This document shows, piece after piece, positions 53,340-62,408 of a stretch of 64,000 nt of DNA. Below the pieces are notes generated by a model. The model had not been told where the DNA came from, searched no databases, and saw nothing but the letters and a program-made list of their open reading frames with translations. This stretch comes from Thermithiobacillus plumbiphilus (GTDB lineage Bacteria > Pseudomonadota > Gammaproteobacteria > Acidithiobacillales > Thermithiobacillaceae). The number at the start of each line of letters is the position of its first letter. Within the stretch, counting starts at the first letter, position 1. The stretch is taken from contig NZ_JBBPCO010000005.1 of NCBI RefSeq assembly GCF_038070005.1, positions 113,529 through 177,528 on the forward strand. The letters are read 5' to 3'. The position numbers and the translations under genes were made by a program.

Positions 53340-54062
53340 TCAAGTTGTCCCTGCGTGTACTCTTGCGAGCCAGGGCGCGTAGATCGCGCGCGCCGTTTCA
53401 TGCAGTCCCTGAATGCGGGATTCGAGATCCTGCTGCATGGTTTGCGGGGTTTGTACTGCGGGTGAGAGGCTTTCCAAATCTTCGGCCATGTCGCAGCACC
53501 AGTCCCGTACCATCCGCGCCGTAACTTCGGGATGGCACTGAAAGCCGAGTACATGCCCGCCGATGCTGAAGGCCTGATTTGTGCAGTTTTCGTTGCCTAG
53601 AAGATGCACGGCACCTTCCGGCAAGCTGAAGGTCTCGCCATGCCAGTGAAACAGCTCGAAGCGTTGCAGCAGGGCGTGCAGGTACGGGCTATCCATCCCG
53701 GCGGGGGTCTTTTCCACCGCATGCCAGCCAATTTCCTTGACCGGGTTGCGACTGATCGTGCCGCCCAAGGCCCTGGCGATGAGCTGTCCGCCGAGGCAAT
53801 GGCCGAGGGTGGGCAGACCAGTCGTGACGGCCTGCCGGATCAGGGCCATTTCCGGCCCCAGCCAGGGATACTGATCCTCGTCATTGACGCTCATGGGCCC
53901 GCCCATCATTACCAGAGCGCGGATGCCTTCCAGCGTGCCCGGCAGGGCTTCGCCCCGATCCAGGCGCAGGACGCGAAAGGGCAGCTCATGCTCCCGCAGC
54001 AGCTCGCCGAAAAATCCGGGGCCCTCGAATTCGGCGTGCTGCAGGATGAGGATTTCAGACAT
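53340..54062 (-). CDS. class I glutamine amidotransferase-like protein
   Basis: A 240-residue GATase1 protein of the type close to the C-terminal domain of GMP synthase, with Cys89 in LGHCLGGQ, and the His-Glu pair in GFQCHPEVT. The oxyanion Gly region is MMGGPMSVND. The synthetase partner is absent, as in the stand-alone GATase family. It overlaps the LHPP-like gene by 8 bases and sits at the chelatase gene. Its role in the operon is unknown. Confidence 0.85.
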   Translation of the reverse strand: MSEILILQHAEFEGPGFFGELLREHELPFRVLRLDRGEALPGTLEGIRALVMMGGPMSVNDEDQYPWLGPEMALIRQAVTTGLPTLGHCLGGQLIARALGGTISRNPVKEIGWHAVEKTPAGMDSPYLHALLQRFELFHWHGETFSLPEGAVHLLGNENCTNQAFSIGGHVLGFQCHPEVTARMVRDWCCDMAEDLESLSPAVQTPQTMQQDLESRIQGLHETARAIYAPWLARVHAGTT

Positions 54063-54831
54063 CGGCGCTTTCCCTCTGAGCCAGTAGCCAGTCGACCGCC
54101 CGAGCGAAGTCGTCGGCGATTTGAGCGGGCCGGATATGCGGATCTTCGCCGTCCGCCGGGCGATACTTGCCGGTGCGCACCAGGATGGCGGGAATGCCGG
54201 CCTCCTGCGCGCCCTGGATATCTGCCACGAGGTCGTCGCCAATCATGATCGCCTCATCGGGTCTGGCCTGCAAGTCGCGTAGCACGCTGTCAAAAAAGGC
54301 TTTGGCAGGCTTGCCGAGCACCTCGGCCTCGATCCCGGCGGCTTCCTCCAGGGCGCACACGAAGGGCCCCTGATCCAGGGAAAGGCCATCCACATCCTGG
54401 AAATAGCGATTGCGTCCCATCGCGAGCAGAGGGGCGCCCTGCATCAGTAGGCGAAAGGCGCTGTTGAGCCGCGCATAGTTCAAGGCCTCGCCGGCATCAC
54501 CGACCACGACGGCATTGGGCGCATCCTGGGGAATGCCGTCGAACTCGGGCAGGAGCCCGGGATGCACCAGCAGCATGGGCCGCAGGCCATCAGCCAGCAG
54601 CCGCGCGCGCGTGGCAAGCGGCGCACTGAAAACAGCCTCCTCGGGAATCGCGAACCCCATCTTCTGTAGCTGCGCGATGACCTCGGCGCATGTACTGCGC
54701 GTGGTGTTGGTGAGAAAACGACAGGAGCAGCCCGCGGCCTGGAGACGCGCCAGGGCATCGCGCGCTCCCGGCAGAGCCTGTCCGCCACTGTAGAGCACGC
54801 CGGCCAGATCGATGAGCACATGTTGGATCAA
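54055..54831 (-). CDS. HAD-IIA phosphatase, LHPP-like
   Basis: A 258-residue HAD-superfamily protein most like LHPP and TIGR01458: IDLAGVLYSGG at motif I, RFLTNTTRS at motif II, GKPAKAFFDSVL and MIGDDLVADIQGAQ at motifs III and IV. Motif I has Ala in place of the second Asp (D-L-A-G), as the LHPP group also lacks it. The TTG at 54831 is favoured by GGAGG five bases upstream; the GTG at 54843 would contain that site. Phosphatase or pyrophosphatase; the substrate is unknown. Confidence 0.85.
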   Translation of the reverse strand: MIQHVLIDLAGVLYSGGQALPGARDALARLQAAGCSCRFLTNTTRSTCAEVIAQLQKMGFAIPEEAVFSAPLATRARLLADGLRPMLLVHPGLLPEFDGIPQDAPNAVVVGDAGEALNYARLNSAFRLLMQGAPLLAMGRNRYFQDVDGLSLDQGPFVCALEEAAGIEAEVLGKPAKAFFDSVLRDLQARPDEAIMIGDDLVADIQGAQEAGIPAILVRTGKYRPADGEDPHIRPAQIADDFARAVDWLLAQRESADV

Positions 54832-54859
54832 GCTTGCCTCCACGCTTACGGCATTGGTG

Positions 54860-55639
54860 TCAGGCCTGGGCCTTGATGGCCGCCGGCAGTTCCTGCGGAT
54901 CGAACCAGGCCAGGTGATCGGTAAGCGCCGTGACCGCGCCGATCACCAGGATGGCGGGGCTGCCGATACCGGCGTTGCGCAAAGCCTCGGGCAGTTCGGC
55001 CAGGGTGGCGCTGACCTGGCGCTGGTCGCGGGTGCTGCCCCACTGGATGGCCATGGCCGGAGTCTCGGGTGAGCGCCCACCGGCGATCAATTCGGCGCTG
55101 ATCTCGGCCAGGTGGCTAACACCCATGTAGATGACCAGGGTATCGGCGCCCTGGGCCATCCTGCGCCAATCGACCTTGGGCGCATTGGGGGCCTCGTGGC
55201 CGGTGATGAAGGCCACCGACTGGCTCAAACCCCGGTAGGTCAAGGGCACGCCGGCATAGGCGGCCGCCGCCATGCCGCTGGTCACACCCGGAACCACTTC
55301 GAAGGTGACGCCGGCGGCATGCAGGGCCATGCACTCCTCGCCGCCACGCCCGAACATGAAGGGATCGCCGCCCTTGAGCCGCACCACTTCAAGTCCCTGC
55401 CTTGCGGCGCGGATGAGCTGCGCCTGAATGCTCATCTGCGGTGTGGAGACCTGTCCGCCGCGCTTGCCGACATCCACCAGCCGCACGCCAGGTCGCGCAT
55501 GGGCCAGGATTTCCGGGTTGACCAGGGCATCATAAAAGATGATATCCGCTGCCTGAATCCGGCGCAGGGCCTTGAGCGTCAGGAGATCGGGGTCACCGGG
55601 ACCCGCGCCGATGAGAAAGACCTTGCCTGTGTGCATCAT
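54860..55639 (-). CDS. cobA: uroporphyrinogen-III C-methyltransferase (siroheme pathway)
   Basis: A 259-residue enzyme that adds two methyl groups to uroporphyrinogen III, giving precorrin-2. The SAM-binding motif VFLIGAGPGDPDLLTLKAL is at the N-terminus, and the conserved VVRLKGGDPFMFGRGGEE and PGVTSGMAAAAYAGVPLTYR follow. It is monofunctional: the CysG oxidase and ferrochelatase domain is missing, and the CbiX-like chelatase may supply that step. It overlaps ybiB by four bases. Confidence 0.95.
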   Translation of the reverse strand: MMHTGKVFLIGAGPGDPDLLTLKALRRIQAADIIFYDALVNPEILAHARPGVRLVDVGKRGGQVSTPQMSIQAQLIRAARQGLEVVRLKGGDPFMFGRGGEECMALHAAGVTFEVVPGVTSGMAAAAYAGVPLTYRGLSQSVAFITGHEAPNAPKVDWRRMAQGADTLVIYMGVSHLAEISAELIAGGRSPETPAMAIQWGSTRDQRQVSATLAELPEALRNAGIGSPAILVIGAVTALTDHLAWFDPQELPAAIKAQA

Positions 55640-56664
55640 GAGACTCCTTGGGCGGCGGGTGCCGCCGGCAACAGCGAATAGGCAGCCTGCGGGCTGCTGA
55701 CGATTCCGGACAGGTAGAGCAGTGCTGCGGCCTGATCCGCCAGGGGGGCGGGCAGAGGCAGCCGGCCGGCCAGTACTGCTTCAGTGAAGCGGCAGGTGGC
55801 GTCGAGACTGGCATCGCTAGGCAAAACGGGCAGGGCCTTGAGCGGCGCGCTGTCTTTATCAAACAGCAGCTCGGCGCGACCGTCACGCACGGCGATCAGG
55901 GCCGGACGGCGCTTGGGGTTGGCCACCGGCTCGCCCTCGGTGCCGCGCATCAGCAGCGCCAGGCGGCCGCTGGCCTCGAAGACGTCCTTGAGCCGTTCGA
56001 GATAGGGCGGATGGGTGACGGCCGCGACCTGCAGGGCAGGTCCTGCAAAGGGATTGAAGAGCTTGGCAACCGTATGTGCGCTGGAGCGCACCCCAAGGCG
56101 CTGGCGCAGGGCCAGCATGCGGGCAAAGCCGGGATAGAGGATGTCGATGGGGGCGTAGGCGAGCTGGCGACTTTCCATCTCAAAGCTGATCTCATCACGG
56201 CTTGCCAGCGGCGGATACCCCATTGCGCGCAAAATCTCGCCCGCACTCAGGCGCCCTGCCGGACTGTGATCCGTCAGGCGCGCGCCATCGGGCTCTGCCA
56301 TCCCGCCGAAGGTGCCGTGCAGCAGCACCGGCAAGCCCGCGCGCGCCAGTACCAGGGCCAGCAGGGGCAGGAGATTGGCCTCGCGCCGCGCGCCATTGTA
56401 GGCCGGCAGGACCACCGGGTACGAGGCGCCCGCTGGCAGGGGCAGGGCCGGCGCGCTGGCCTCCAGGGCCGCGACGAAAGCCAGCAGCTCGTCCGTGCTC
56501 TCGCCCTTGATGCGATAGGCGCTCCACAATGCGCCCTGCTCCAGCTCCGGCAATTCGCCCGCCAGCCAGGTCGCGAACAGGGCTTCGGCTTCCTCGCGCG
56601 GCAGGTCGCGGGCGGCATTGGCGCCGCGTGCCACATCCCCGAGCATCTGCGTCCAGGATCTCAT
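55636..56664 (-). CDS. ybiB: YbiB/TrpD2-like protein
   Basis: A 342-residue protein of the anthranilate phosphoribosyltransferase-like fold (N-terminal helical part with GALWSAYRIKGESTDELLAFV, then RREANLLPLLALVLARAGLPVLLHGTF). YbiB proteins bind DNA or RNA and lack TrpD activity; here there is no trp context. The start overlaps the nasA stop and its stop overlaps cobA. Its place inside a nitrate-assimilation operon is common enough to suggest a role there, but what role is not known. Confidence 0.85.
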   Translation of the reverse strand: MRSWTQMLGDVARGANAARDLPREEAEALFATWLAGELPELEQGALWSAYRIKGESTDELLAFVAALEASAPALPLPAGASYPVVLPAYNGARREANLLPLLALVLARAGLPVLLHGTFGGMAEPDGARLTDHSPAGRLSAGEILRAMGYPPLASRDEISFEMESRQLAYAPIDILYPGFARMLALRQRLGVRSSAHTVAKLFNPFAGPALQVAAVTHPPYLERLKDVFEASGRLALLMRGTEGEPVANPKRRPALIAVRDGRAELLFDKDSAPLKALPVLPSDASLDATCRFTEAVLAGRLPLPAPLADQAAALLYLSGIVSSPQAAYSLLPAAPAAQGVS

Positions 56665-59411
56665 GAGGCCACCCGCATCTGCAGCAACTGGCTGATTTCG
56701 GGCTTGCATGAGCCGCACTGGGTACCGGCACCGCAAGCCTTGCCCACTGCCTCGACGGTGGTCGCGCCTTCGCCGATGGCCCTCAGGATCGCACTTTCCG
56801 ACACACCCATGCAGTTGCAGACCGCACGGCTCAGGGGCGTGGCCTGCAGGTTTTTCGGGGTCTGCGGGGCGAAGAGCAGGTGGCGAAAGCCGCGCACGTC
56901 CTCGCCCGAAAGCATCAGGGCTTGCAGCCAGTCGAGCGTGGCGTCCTCGCCGATCAGGCGCACGCCTTGCAGCCGGCCTTCCCGCAGGAGCACGCGCTTG
57001 AACACGCCGCGCCGGGCGTCCTGATAGTCGAGACCTTCCGGGCCATCGAGCCCGGCCGCGGCATCCAGCGCGGCAAGCAACCCGGTATCGGGCAGGGCGT
57101 CAGCGGCGATTCGCAGCAACAGGGCCGGATCAGCCTCGTCACCCAGGCGGCTCAGGGTGGCGAAGGGAAAGGCGCTGACAAGTTGCTGCAGTTCGCGCAG
57201 GCGCGCCGGGACATCCAGCCGGCACAGGATCGCGCCGGTCCAGGCAAAGACCGCAGGCTCCACGCGCACCGCCGCGTGCTTGAACTCGGGTTGCTTCGAT
57301 ACCGGGTCCAGGGCCGGCAGGGTCAGGGCATTGGCCATGCCCTGTGGCGCGAAGCGACTGCCGAAGTGCATGGGCAGAAACAGCGTGCCGGGCAGTTGTG
57401 CCCTTGCGTGGCGCACCCGCGCAATCACGGTACCGCGGCGGCTGCTGATCCGGGCCAGACTGCCCTCGGGCAGGGCTTTCGCGTCCTCCGGATGGATCTC
57501 CAGCAGGGGCTCGGCCACGTGCTGAAACAGGCCCGCGACCTGGCCGGTGCGCGAGAGCGTGTGCCACTGGTCGCGCAGGCGCCCGGTGGTGAGGCGCAGC
57601 GGATAACGCGCATCGATCTCCTCGGCCACCGGGGCATAGGCGGGCGCAAGAAAGCGGGCCCGACCCGAGGGCGTGGGGAAGATGCCGTCGGTGTAGAGGC
57701 GCTGCCTGCCGCCTGTGGCGCCCTCGTGAAAGGGCCACTGCTGCGGGCCTTGCTCATCCAGTATGGCAAGACTCAGACCCGTGATGTCGAGATCACGCCC
57801 CCGCGTGCTTTCGCGAAACTCCTTGAAGATACTCTCACTGTCCGGGTAATCGAATAGCCGCCGGGCGCGGCTGGACCAGCTTTCGGTTTGCGGCGACGGG
57901 TGGCCGGTCATGTCCAGTATCTCGCCCAAGGTACGGGCGAAATCACGGAAGATTTCCCAGTCGGGACGGGCCTGGCCGGGAGCTGACACCGCCTGTGCGA
58001 GACGACTGATGCGCCGCTCGGAATTGGTGACCAGGGCCTCGCGCTCGCCCCAGCTCGCGGCGGGCAGGATGAGATCCGCGAACTCGGCGGTCTCGGTGGG
58101 GTGATAGGCATCCTGCACCACCACGAATTCGGCGGCCTGCAGTGCGCGGACCACCTGCTGCTGATCGGGCAGGCTCACCACCGGATTTGTGCAGGCGATC
58201 CACACCGCCTTGATCTCGCCGCGCTCGATGGCCTTGAACAGCGGCACGGCTGTCAGCCCCGGCTCGGGATGCAGGGCCTCGACACCCCAGAGCCGGCTGA
58301 TCTCGGCGCGATGTTCGGGATTGATGATCTCACGATGCCCTGGCAGCAGGTTCGGCATGCCGCCGACCTCGCGCCCGCCCATGGCATTGGGCTGGCCGGT
58401 GAGACTGAAGGGGCCGGCGCCGGGTCGCCCGATCTGGCCAGTGGCCAGATGCAGGTTGATCAATGCGGTAATTTTGTCGGTGCCGTGTGATGACTGGTTC
58501 AGGCCCTGGCACCAGAGCGACAGCGCCGCATGTGCTCGCCCAAACTCCAGGGCCGCTTCGCGGATCAGGTCTTCGGGCAGGTCACAGAGTTCGCTCACCC
58601 GCTGCGGGGTGTAGGCCTGCACCCGCTGCTTGAGTTCCGCCCAGCCCTCGGTGTGCGCTGCGATGTAGTCGCGGTCGATCAACTCCTCCCATATCAGCAC
58701 ATGCAGCATGCCGTGCAGCAGCGCCACGTCGCTGCCGGGCCGCAGCGGCAGATAAAGATCGGCGATGCTCGCGGTGGCAGTGCGGCGCGGATCGGCGACG
58801 ATGATCTTGAGATCCGGATTGCGGGCCTTGGCATCTTCGATGCGCCGGAACACGATGGGGTGGGCATAGGCGGGATTGGCACCGATGATGAAGAGGCAGT
58901 TGGCGGCTTCGATATCTTCATAGCAGTTCGGTACGCTGTCCATACCGAGGCTTGCTTTATAACCCGTCACCGCCGAGGCCATGCACAGGCGCGAGTTGGT
59001 GTCGATGTGATTGCTGCCGATCAGGCCCTTGGCCAGCTTGTTGACGACATAATAGTCCTCGGTGCTGAGCTGGCCCGAGACATAGAAGGCCACCGCCTGC
59101 GGGCCGTGCTCGCGGATGATCCGGGCAAAGCGTTCGGCCGCCAGGCCCAATGCTGCATCCCAGTGGATGACCTGCTCGCCGCCCTGGCGATCACGCAGCA
59201 GGGGCTGGAGGGCGCGGTCGGGGGCCTGCACGGTCTGATGCAGGGTGCGACCCTTGGTGCAGAGCCGGCCGAAGTTGGCCGGATGCTTCGGGTCGCCGCG
59301 CACACCCAGGATTTTCCGGCCATCATGCTGAATCAGCACGCCGCAGCCGGTGCCGCAGTAGGGGCAGACCGATTTCGTTTCCTGCAGGGGGGATTGCCAT
59401 ACCGCGCTCAT
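56661..59411 (-). CDS. nasA: assimilatory nitrate reductase catalytic subunit
   Basis: A 916-residue cytoplasmic molybdoenzyme that reduces nitrate to nitrite. An N-terminal [4Fe-4S] motif (CPYCGTGCGVL with a distant CTKG), bis-MGD-binding domains, and a C-terminal molydopterin dinucleotide-binding domain (LTTGRLRDQWHTLSRTG) are followed by a BFD-like [2Fe-2S] domain (CNCMGVSE ... CGAGTQCGSCKPE). The extra BFD domain resembles that of Klebsiella NasA. No separate NasB electron-transfer subunit is in the window. MoaB at 26.5 kb supports cofactor synthesis. Confidence 0.95.
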   Translation of the reverse strand: MSAVWQSPLQETKSVCPYCGTGCGVLIQHDGRKILGVRGDPKHPANFGRLCTKGRTLHQTVQAPDRALQPLLRDRQGGEQVIHWDAALGLAAERFARIIREHGPQAVAFYVSGQLSTEDYYVVNKLAKGLIGSNHIDTNSRLCMASAVTGYKASLGMDSVPNCYEDIEAANCLFIIGANPAYAHPIVFRRIEDAKARNPDLKIIVADPRRTATASIADLYLPLRPGSDVALLHGMLHVLIWEELIDRDYIAAHTEGWAELKQRVQAYTPQRVSELCDLPEDLIREAALEFGRAHAALSLWCQGLNQSSHGTDKITALINLHLATGQIGRPGAGPFSLTGQPNAMGGREVGGMPNLLPGHREIINPEHRAEISRLWGVEALHPEPGLTAVPLFKAIERGEIKAVWIACTNPVVSLPDQQQVVRALQAAEFVVVQDAYHPTETAEFADLILPAASWGEREALVTNSERRISRLAQAVSAPGQARPDWEIFRDFARTLGEILDMTGHPSPQTESWSSRARRLFDYPDSESIFKEFRESTRGRDLDITGLSLAILDEQGPQQWPFHEGATGGRQRLYTDGIFPTPSGRARFLAPAYAPVAEEIDARYPLRLTTGRLRDQWHTLSRTGQVAGLFQHVAEPLLEIHPEDAKALPEGSLARISSRRGTVIARVRHARAQLPGTLFLPMHFGSRFAPQGMANALTLPALDPVSKQPEFKHAAVRVEPAVFAWTGAILCRLDVPARLRELQQLVSAFPFATLSRLGDEADPALLLRIAADALPDTGLLAALDAAAGLDGPEGLDYQDARRGVFKRVLLREGRLQGVRLIGEDATLDWLQALMLSGEDVRGFRHLLFAPQTPKNLQATPLSRAVCNCMGVSESAILRAIGEGATTVEAVGKACGAGTQCGSCKPEISQLLQMRVAS

Positions 59412-59432
59412 GAATCCGCCTCGCCCGGGGGC

Positions 59433-59768
59433 TTATTTGGTATCAGTCAGGGACAGGAATATCTGCCCACTCTCGATCTTCACCGGATAGGTCTTGACGC
59501 AGCCGACATCCGGCGGCAGGGCCTCGCCCTTGGTGAGATCGATCTGCCAGTTGTGCAGCGGACAGAACACGATCCGACCGGAGACATAGCCCTCCGAGAG
59601 CGGGCCGCCGCGATGGGGGCAGCGGTTCTCGACGGCGAAGACCTCGTCCGTTTCGTTACGCAGCAGCGCGATCTGGCCCTTGTCCGTTTCCACGTAACGC
59701 CCACCGAGGGGCGGAATGTCTTCCAGGCTGCCAACCGCGATCCAGTGCATGGGTATTGCTGCGCTCAT
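59433..59768 (-). CDS. nirD: nitrite reductase (NADH) small subunit
   Basis: A 111-residue Rieske-type partner of NirB. The [2Fe-2S] ligands are visible: Cys50 and His52 (CPHRGGPL) and Cys69 and His72 (CPLHNW). Its GGAGAG site lies immediately beside the first of two parS-like palindromes in the nirB-nirD gap. Confidence 0.95.
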   Translation of the reverse strand: MSAAIPMHWIAVGSLEDIPPLGGRYVETDKGQIALLRNETDEVFAVENRCPHRGGPLSEGYVSGRIVFCPLHNWQIDLTKGEALPPDVGCVKTYPVKIESGQIFLSLTDTK

Positions 59769-59780
59769 AAACTCTCTCCA

Positions 59781-59796
59781 TGTTCCACGTGAAACA
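59781..59796. promoter_or_regulatory. parS-like ParB-binding site 1
   Basis: TGTTCCACGTGAAACA matches the bacterial parS consensus TGTTNCACGTGAAACA at all defined positions. It lies in the nirB-nirD gap, close to the nirD ribosome-binding site. Function is inferred from the motif. Confidence 0.8.
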
Positions 59797-59809
59797 ATTT
59801 CTCGTCCGA

Positions 59810-59825
59810 TGTTCCACGTGGAACA
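59810..59825. promoter_or_regulatory. parS-like ParB-binding site 2
   Basis: TGTTCCACGTGGAACA is a perfect 16-bp palindrome equal to the Pseudomonas-type parS. It abuts the nirB stop codon, and its centre is 29 bp from that of site 1. Confidence 0.85.
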
Positions 59826-62258
59826 TCACACCGCTACGCGGGCCAGGGGCTTGGCGTTCACGTCGAGCCGACCCTGCACCACCTCGGTCCAGGGATCCTT
59901 TTCCTGGCGCAGGGCGAAGTCCAGTTCCGCCGCCAGACGTTTACGGTTATCGGCATCCTCCACCACCTGCGCCCTGACGTACTCCAGCCCGACCCGCTCG
60001 ATCCAGGGCGCGGTGCGCTCCAGATAGTGCGCCTCCTGGCGATAGAGCTGCAGGAAGGCCTTACTCATTTCCAGCACCTCTTCATGGGTCCTGACCTTGC
60101 ACAGCAGATCCGCGGCGCGCACCTTCATGCCGCCATTGCCGCCGACATAGATCTCCCAGCCCGAGTCCACGCCGATCACGCCAACATCCTTGATCGTCGA
60201 TTCGGCGCAGTTGCGCGGGCAGCCCGAGGCGGCGAGCTTGACCTTGTGCGGCGACCACATGCCCTCCAGCGCGCGTTCGAGCTCGATGCCCATGCGCGTG
60301 CTGTCCTGGGTGCCGAAGCGACAGAAATCGGTGCCGACACAGGTCTTGACGGTGCGCAGCGACTTGCCGTAGGCATGACCCGAGGGCGTGCCAAGCGCCG
60401 CCCAGATGGCGGGCAGGTCTTCTTTTTTCACGCCCAGCAGATCCAGGCGCTGGCCGCCGGTGAACTTCACCATCGGTACCGCGAACTGCTCGGCGACCTC
60501 GGCGATATGCTTGAGTTCCGCGGGACTGGTCACACCCCCATAGATGCGCGGGACCACGGAATAGGTGCCGTCCTTCTGGATGTTGGCGTGGGCGCGCTCA
60601 TTGATAAAGCGCATCTGCGCGTCATCCACGCCCTCGGCCGGCCAGGCGGTGCGCACGTAGTAGTTCACCGCCGGGCGACAGGTGGAGCAACCACCGGGAT
60701 GCTTCCAGCCGAGAAACGCGAAGGCCTGACGCGCCGACAAAAGCTTCTCCGCGACAATCGCCTGGCGCACCTCGTCATGGGTCAGCTCAGTGCAGCCGCA
60801 GAGCGGCTTTTTCTTCGGTGCCTGGTCATAGACGCCGCCGAGGGTGGAGGCGAGCAACTGCTCCACCAGCCCGGTGCAGGAGCCGCAGGAGGAGCTGGCC
60901 TTGGTCTGCTTGCGCACCTCTTCAAGCGTAAAGAGCCCCTTTTCGCGGATGGCCTGCACGATCGCGCCTTTGCACACGCCGTTGCAGCCGCAGATCTCGG
61001 CGGAGTCGGCCAGGCTCGCGGCCTGATTGTGCCCGGCGTGTCCGGCGTCCCCCAGATGGGTCTCGCCGAACAGCAGATGGGCGCGGATCTCGCTGACATC
61101 GTGGCTCTCGCGCAGCAACTGAAACAGCCAGGGTCCGATGCTGGTGTCGCCATACAGCACGCTGCCGACCACCTTGTTGTCCTTGAGCAGCACCTTCTTG
61201 TAGACGCCAAAGGCGCCGTCGAGCAGGACGACCTCCTCGACATCCTCGCCGCCCATGAAATTGCCAGCCGAGAACAGATCGATGCCCGTGACCTTGAGCT
61301 TGGTGCTGGTCACCGAGCCCTCGTAGCGCATGCGACCGTATTCCGCCAGGTGATTGGCCGCCACCTTGGCCTGCTCGAAGAGCGGCGCGACCAGACCATA
61401 AGTCTCGCCACGATGCTGCACACACTCGCCGACGGCATAGATCTTGGGGTCATAGGTCTGCATGGTGTCATTGACGACGATGCCGCGCTCGCAGTGGATG
61501 CCGGCGGATTTCGCCAGCTCGATGTTGGGCCGGATGCCGACCGCCATGACCACCAGATCCGCCGGGATCTCCTCGCCATCCGTGAAGCGCAGGCCGGTGA
61601 CATGTTCCTCGCCGAGCACCGCCTCGGTCTCCTTGGGCAGGTGAAATTGCATGCCGCGCTGTTCCAGGGCCTTTTGCAGCAATTCGCCGCCGACCTTGTC
61701 GAGCTGGCGCTCCATCAGCCAGGGATTCCTGTGCACCACGCTCACCGCCATGCCGCGCATGAGCAGGCCATTGGCCGCTTCCAGACCCAGCAGGCCACCA
61801 CCGATCACCACCGCCCGCCCTCCAGACGCGGCCGCCGCCAGCATCTTGTCGACATCCGAGATATCGCGGTAGGCCACCACGCCCGGCAAATTCCTGCCCG
61901 GAATGGGCAACATGAAGGGGTTGGAGCCGGTCGCGATCAGCAGGCGGTCATAGGCTGCCTCGGTGCCGTCAGAAGCAATCACCCGGCGCCGTACCCGGTC
62001 GATCTCGACCACCTGCTTGCCGGCATGCAGGGTGATGCCGTTGTCGTGGTACCAGTCCCAGTCATTGAGAATGGTGTCCTCGAGCTGCATCTCGCCCGAG
62101 AGCACCGGCGAGAGCAGGATGCGGTTGTAGTTGGGATGAGGCTCGGCGCCAAAGACCGTGATCTCGAAGCTATCCGGGGCCATCTTCAGCAGTTCTTCCA
62201 GGGTGCGGATGCCGGCCATGCCGTTGCCGATGAGCACCAGTTTCGCTTTGCTTGCCAT
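59826..62258 (-). CDS. nirB: nitrite reductase (NADH) large subunit
   Basis: An 810-residue assimilatory siroheme nitrite reductase reducing nitrite to ammonium. An FAD/NAD-binding reductase domain (LVLIGNGMAGIRTLEEL, RAVVIGGGLLGLEAANGL) is followed by two BFD-like [2Fe-2S] domains (CGCNGVCKGA ... CGSCTGLVEQ, and CGCTELTH ... CSTCRPAVNYY), then the sulfite/nitrite reductase ferredoxin-like half domains and the siroheme/[4Fe-4S] cysteines (CVGTDFCRFG and CPRNCAES). First gene of the operon; a sigma54 promoter and leader hairpin precede it. Confidence 0.96.
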   Translation of the reverse strand: MASKAKLVLIGNGMAGIRTLEELLKMAPDSFEITVFGAEPHPNYNRILLSPVLSGEMQLEDTILNDWDWYHDNGITLHAGKQVVEIDRVRRRVIASDGTEAAYDRLLIATGSNPFMLPIPGRNLPGVVAYRDISDVDKMLAAAASGGRAVVIGGGLLGLEAANGLLMRGMAVSVVHRNPWLMERQLDKVGGELLQKALEQRGMQFHLPKETEAVLGEEHVTGLRFTDGEEIPADLVVMAVGIRPNIELAKSAGIHCERGIVVNDTMQTYDPKIYAVGECVQHRGETYGLVAPLFEQAKVAANHLAEYGRMRYEGSVTSTKLKVTGIDLFSAGNFMGGEDVEEVVLLDGAFGVYKKVLLKDNKVVGSVLYGDTSIGPWLFQLLRESHDVSEIRAHLLFGETHLGDAGHAGHNQAASLADSAEICGCNGVCKGAIVQAIREKGLFTLEEVRKQTKASSSCGSCTGLVEQLLASTLGGVYDQAPKKKPLCGCTELTHDEVRQAIVAEKLLSARQAFAFLGWKHPGGCSTCRPAVNYYVRTAWPAEGVDDAQMRFINERAHANIQKDGTYSVVPRIYGGVTSPAELKHIAEVAEQFAVPMVKFTGGQRLDLLGVKKEDLPAIWAALGTPSGHAYGKSLRTVKTCVGTDFCRFGTQDSTRMGIELERALEGMWSPHKVKLAASGCPRNCAESTIKDVGVIGVDSGWEIYVGGNGGMKVRAADLLCKVRTHEEVLEMSKAFLQLYRQEAHYLERTAPWIERVGLEYVRAQVVEDADNRKRLAAELDFALRQEKDPWTEVVQGRLDVNAKPLARVAV

Positions 62259-62273
62259 GATCCTCTCCAGAAT

Positions 62274-62320
62274 GAAAAAGGGCGCCGGGCCGACTCCGAA
62301 AAGTCAGCGCGACGCCCTTG
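62274..62320 (-). promoter_or_regulatory. terminator-like leader hairpin upstream of nirB
   Basis: On the minus strand AAGGGCG pairs with CGCCCTT around an inner hairpin (GACT with AGTC), and TTTTTC follows, 16 bases before the ATG. The arrangement resembles nitrate-assimilation leaders controlled by ANTAR antiterminators (NasR or NasT). The upstream antiterminator hairpins were not clearly resolved by eye. Confidence 0.55.
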
Positions 62321-62386
62321 CCGTGTTCCTGCCGGGGCCTACCCGCCCGCCATTGGGTTGGGGTAGTGCCCTGTCATCCCTCCTGT

Positions 62387-62402
62387 AGCAATCCCCGTGC
62401 CA
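62387..62402 (-). promoter_or_regulatory. sigma54 (-24/-12) promoter for nirB
   Basis: The minus strand reads TGGCACGGGGATTGCT, matching the consensus TGGCAC-N5-TTGCW fully, with start site expected near 62376. It leaves a leader of about 118 bases. Confidence 0.85.
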
Positions 62403-62408
62403 CACACG

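Noticed and set aside
60027..62366. Long plus-strand frame opposite nirB
   Set aside because: Shadow of a well-defined siroheme nitrite reductase; no domain and no start signals.
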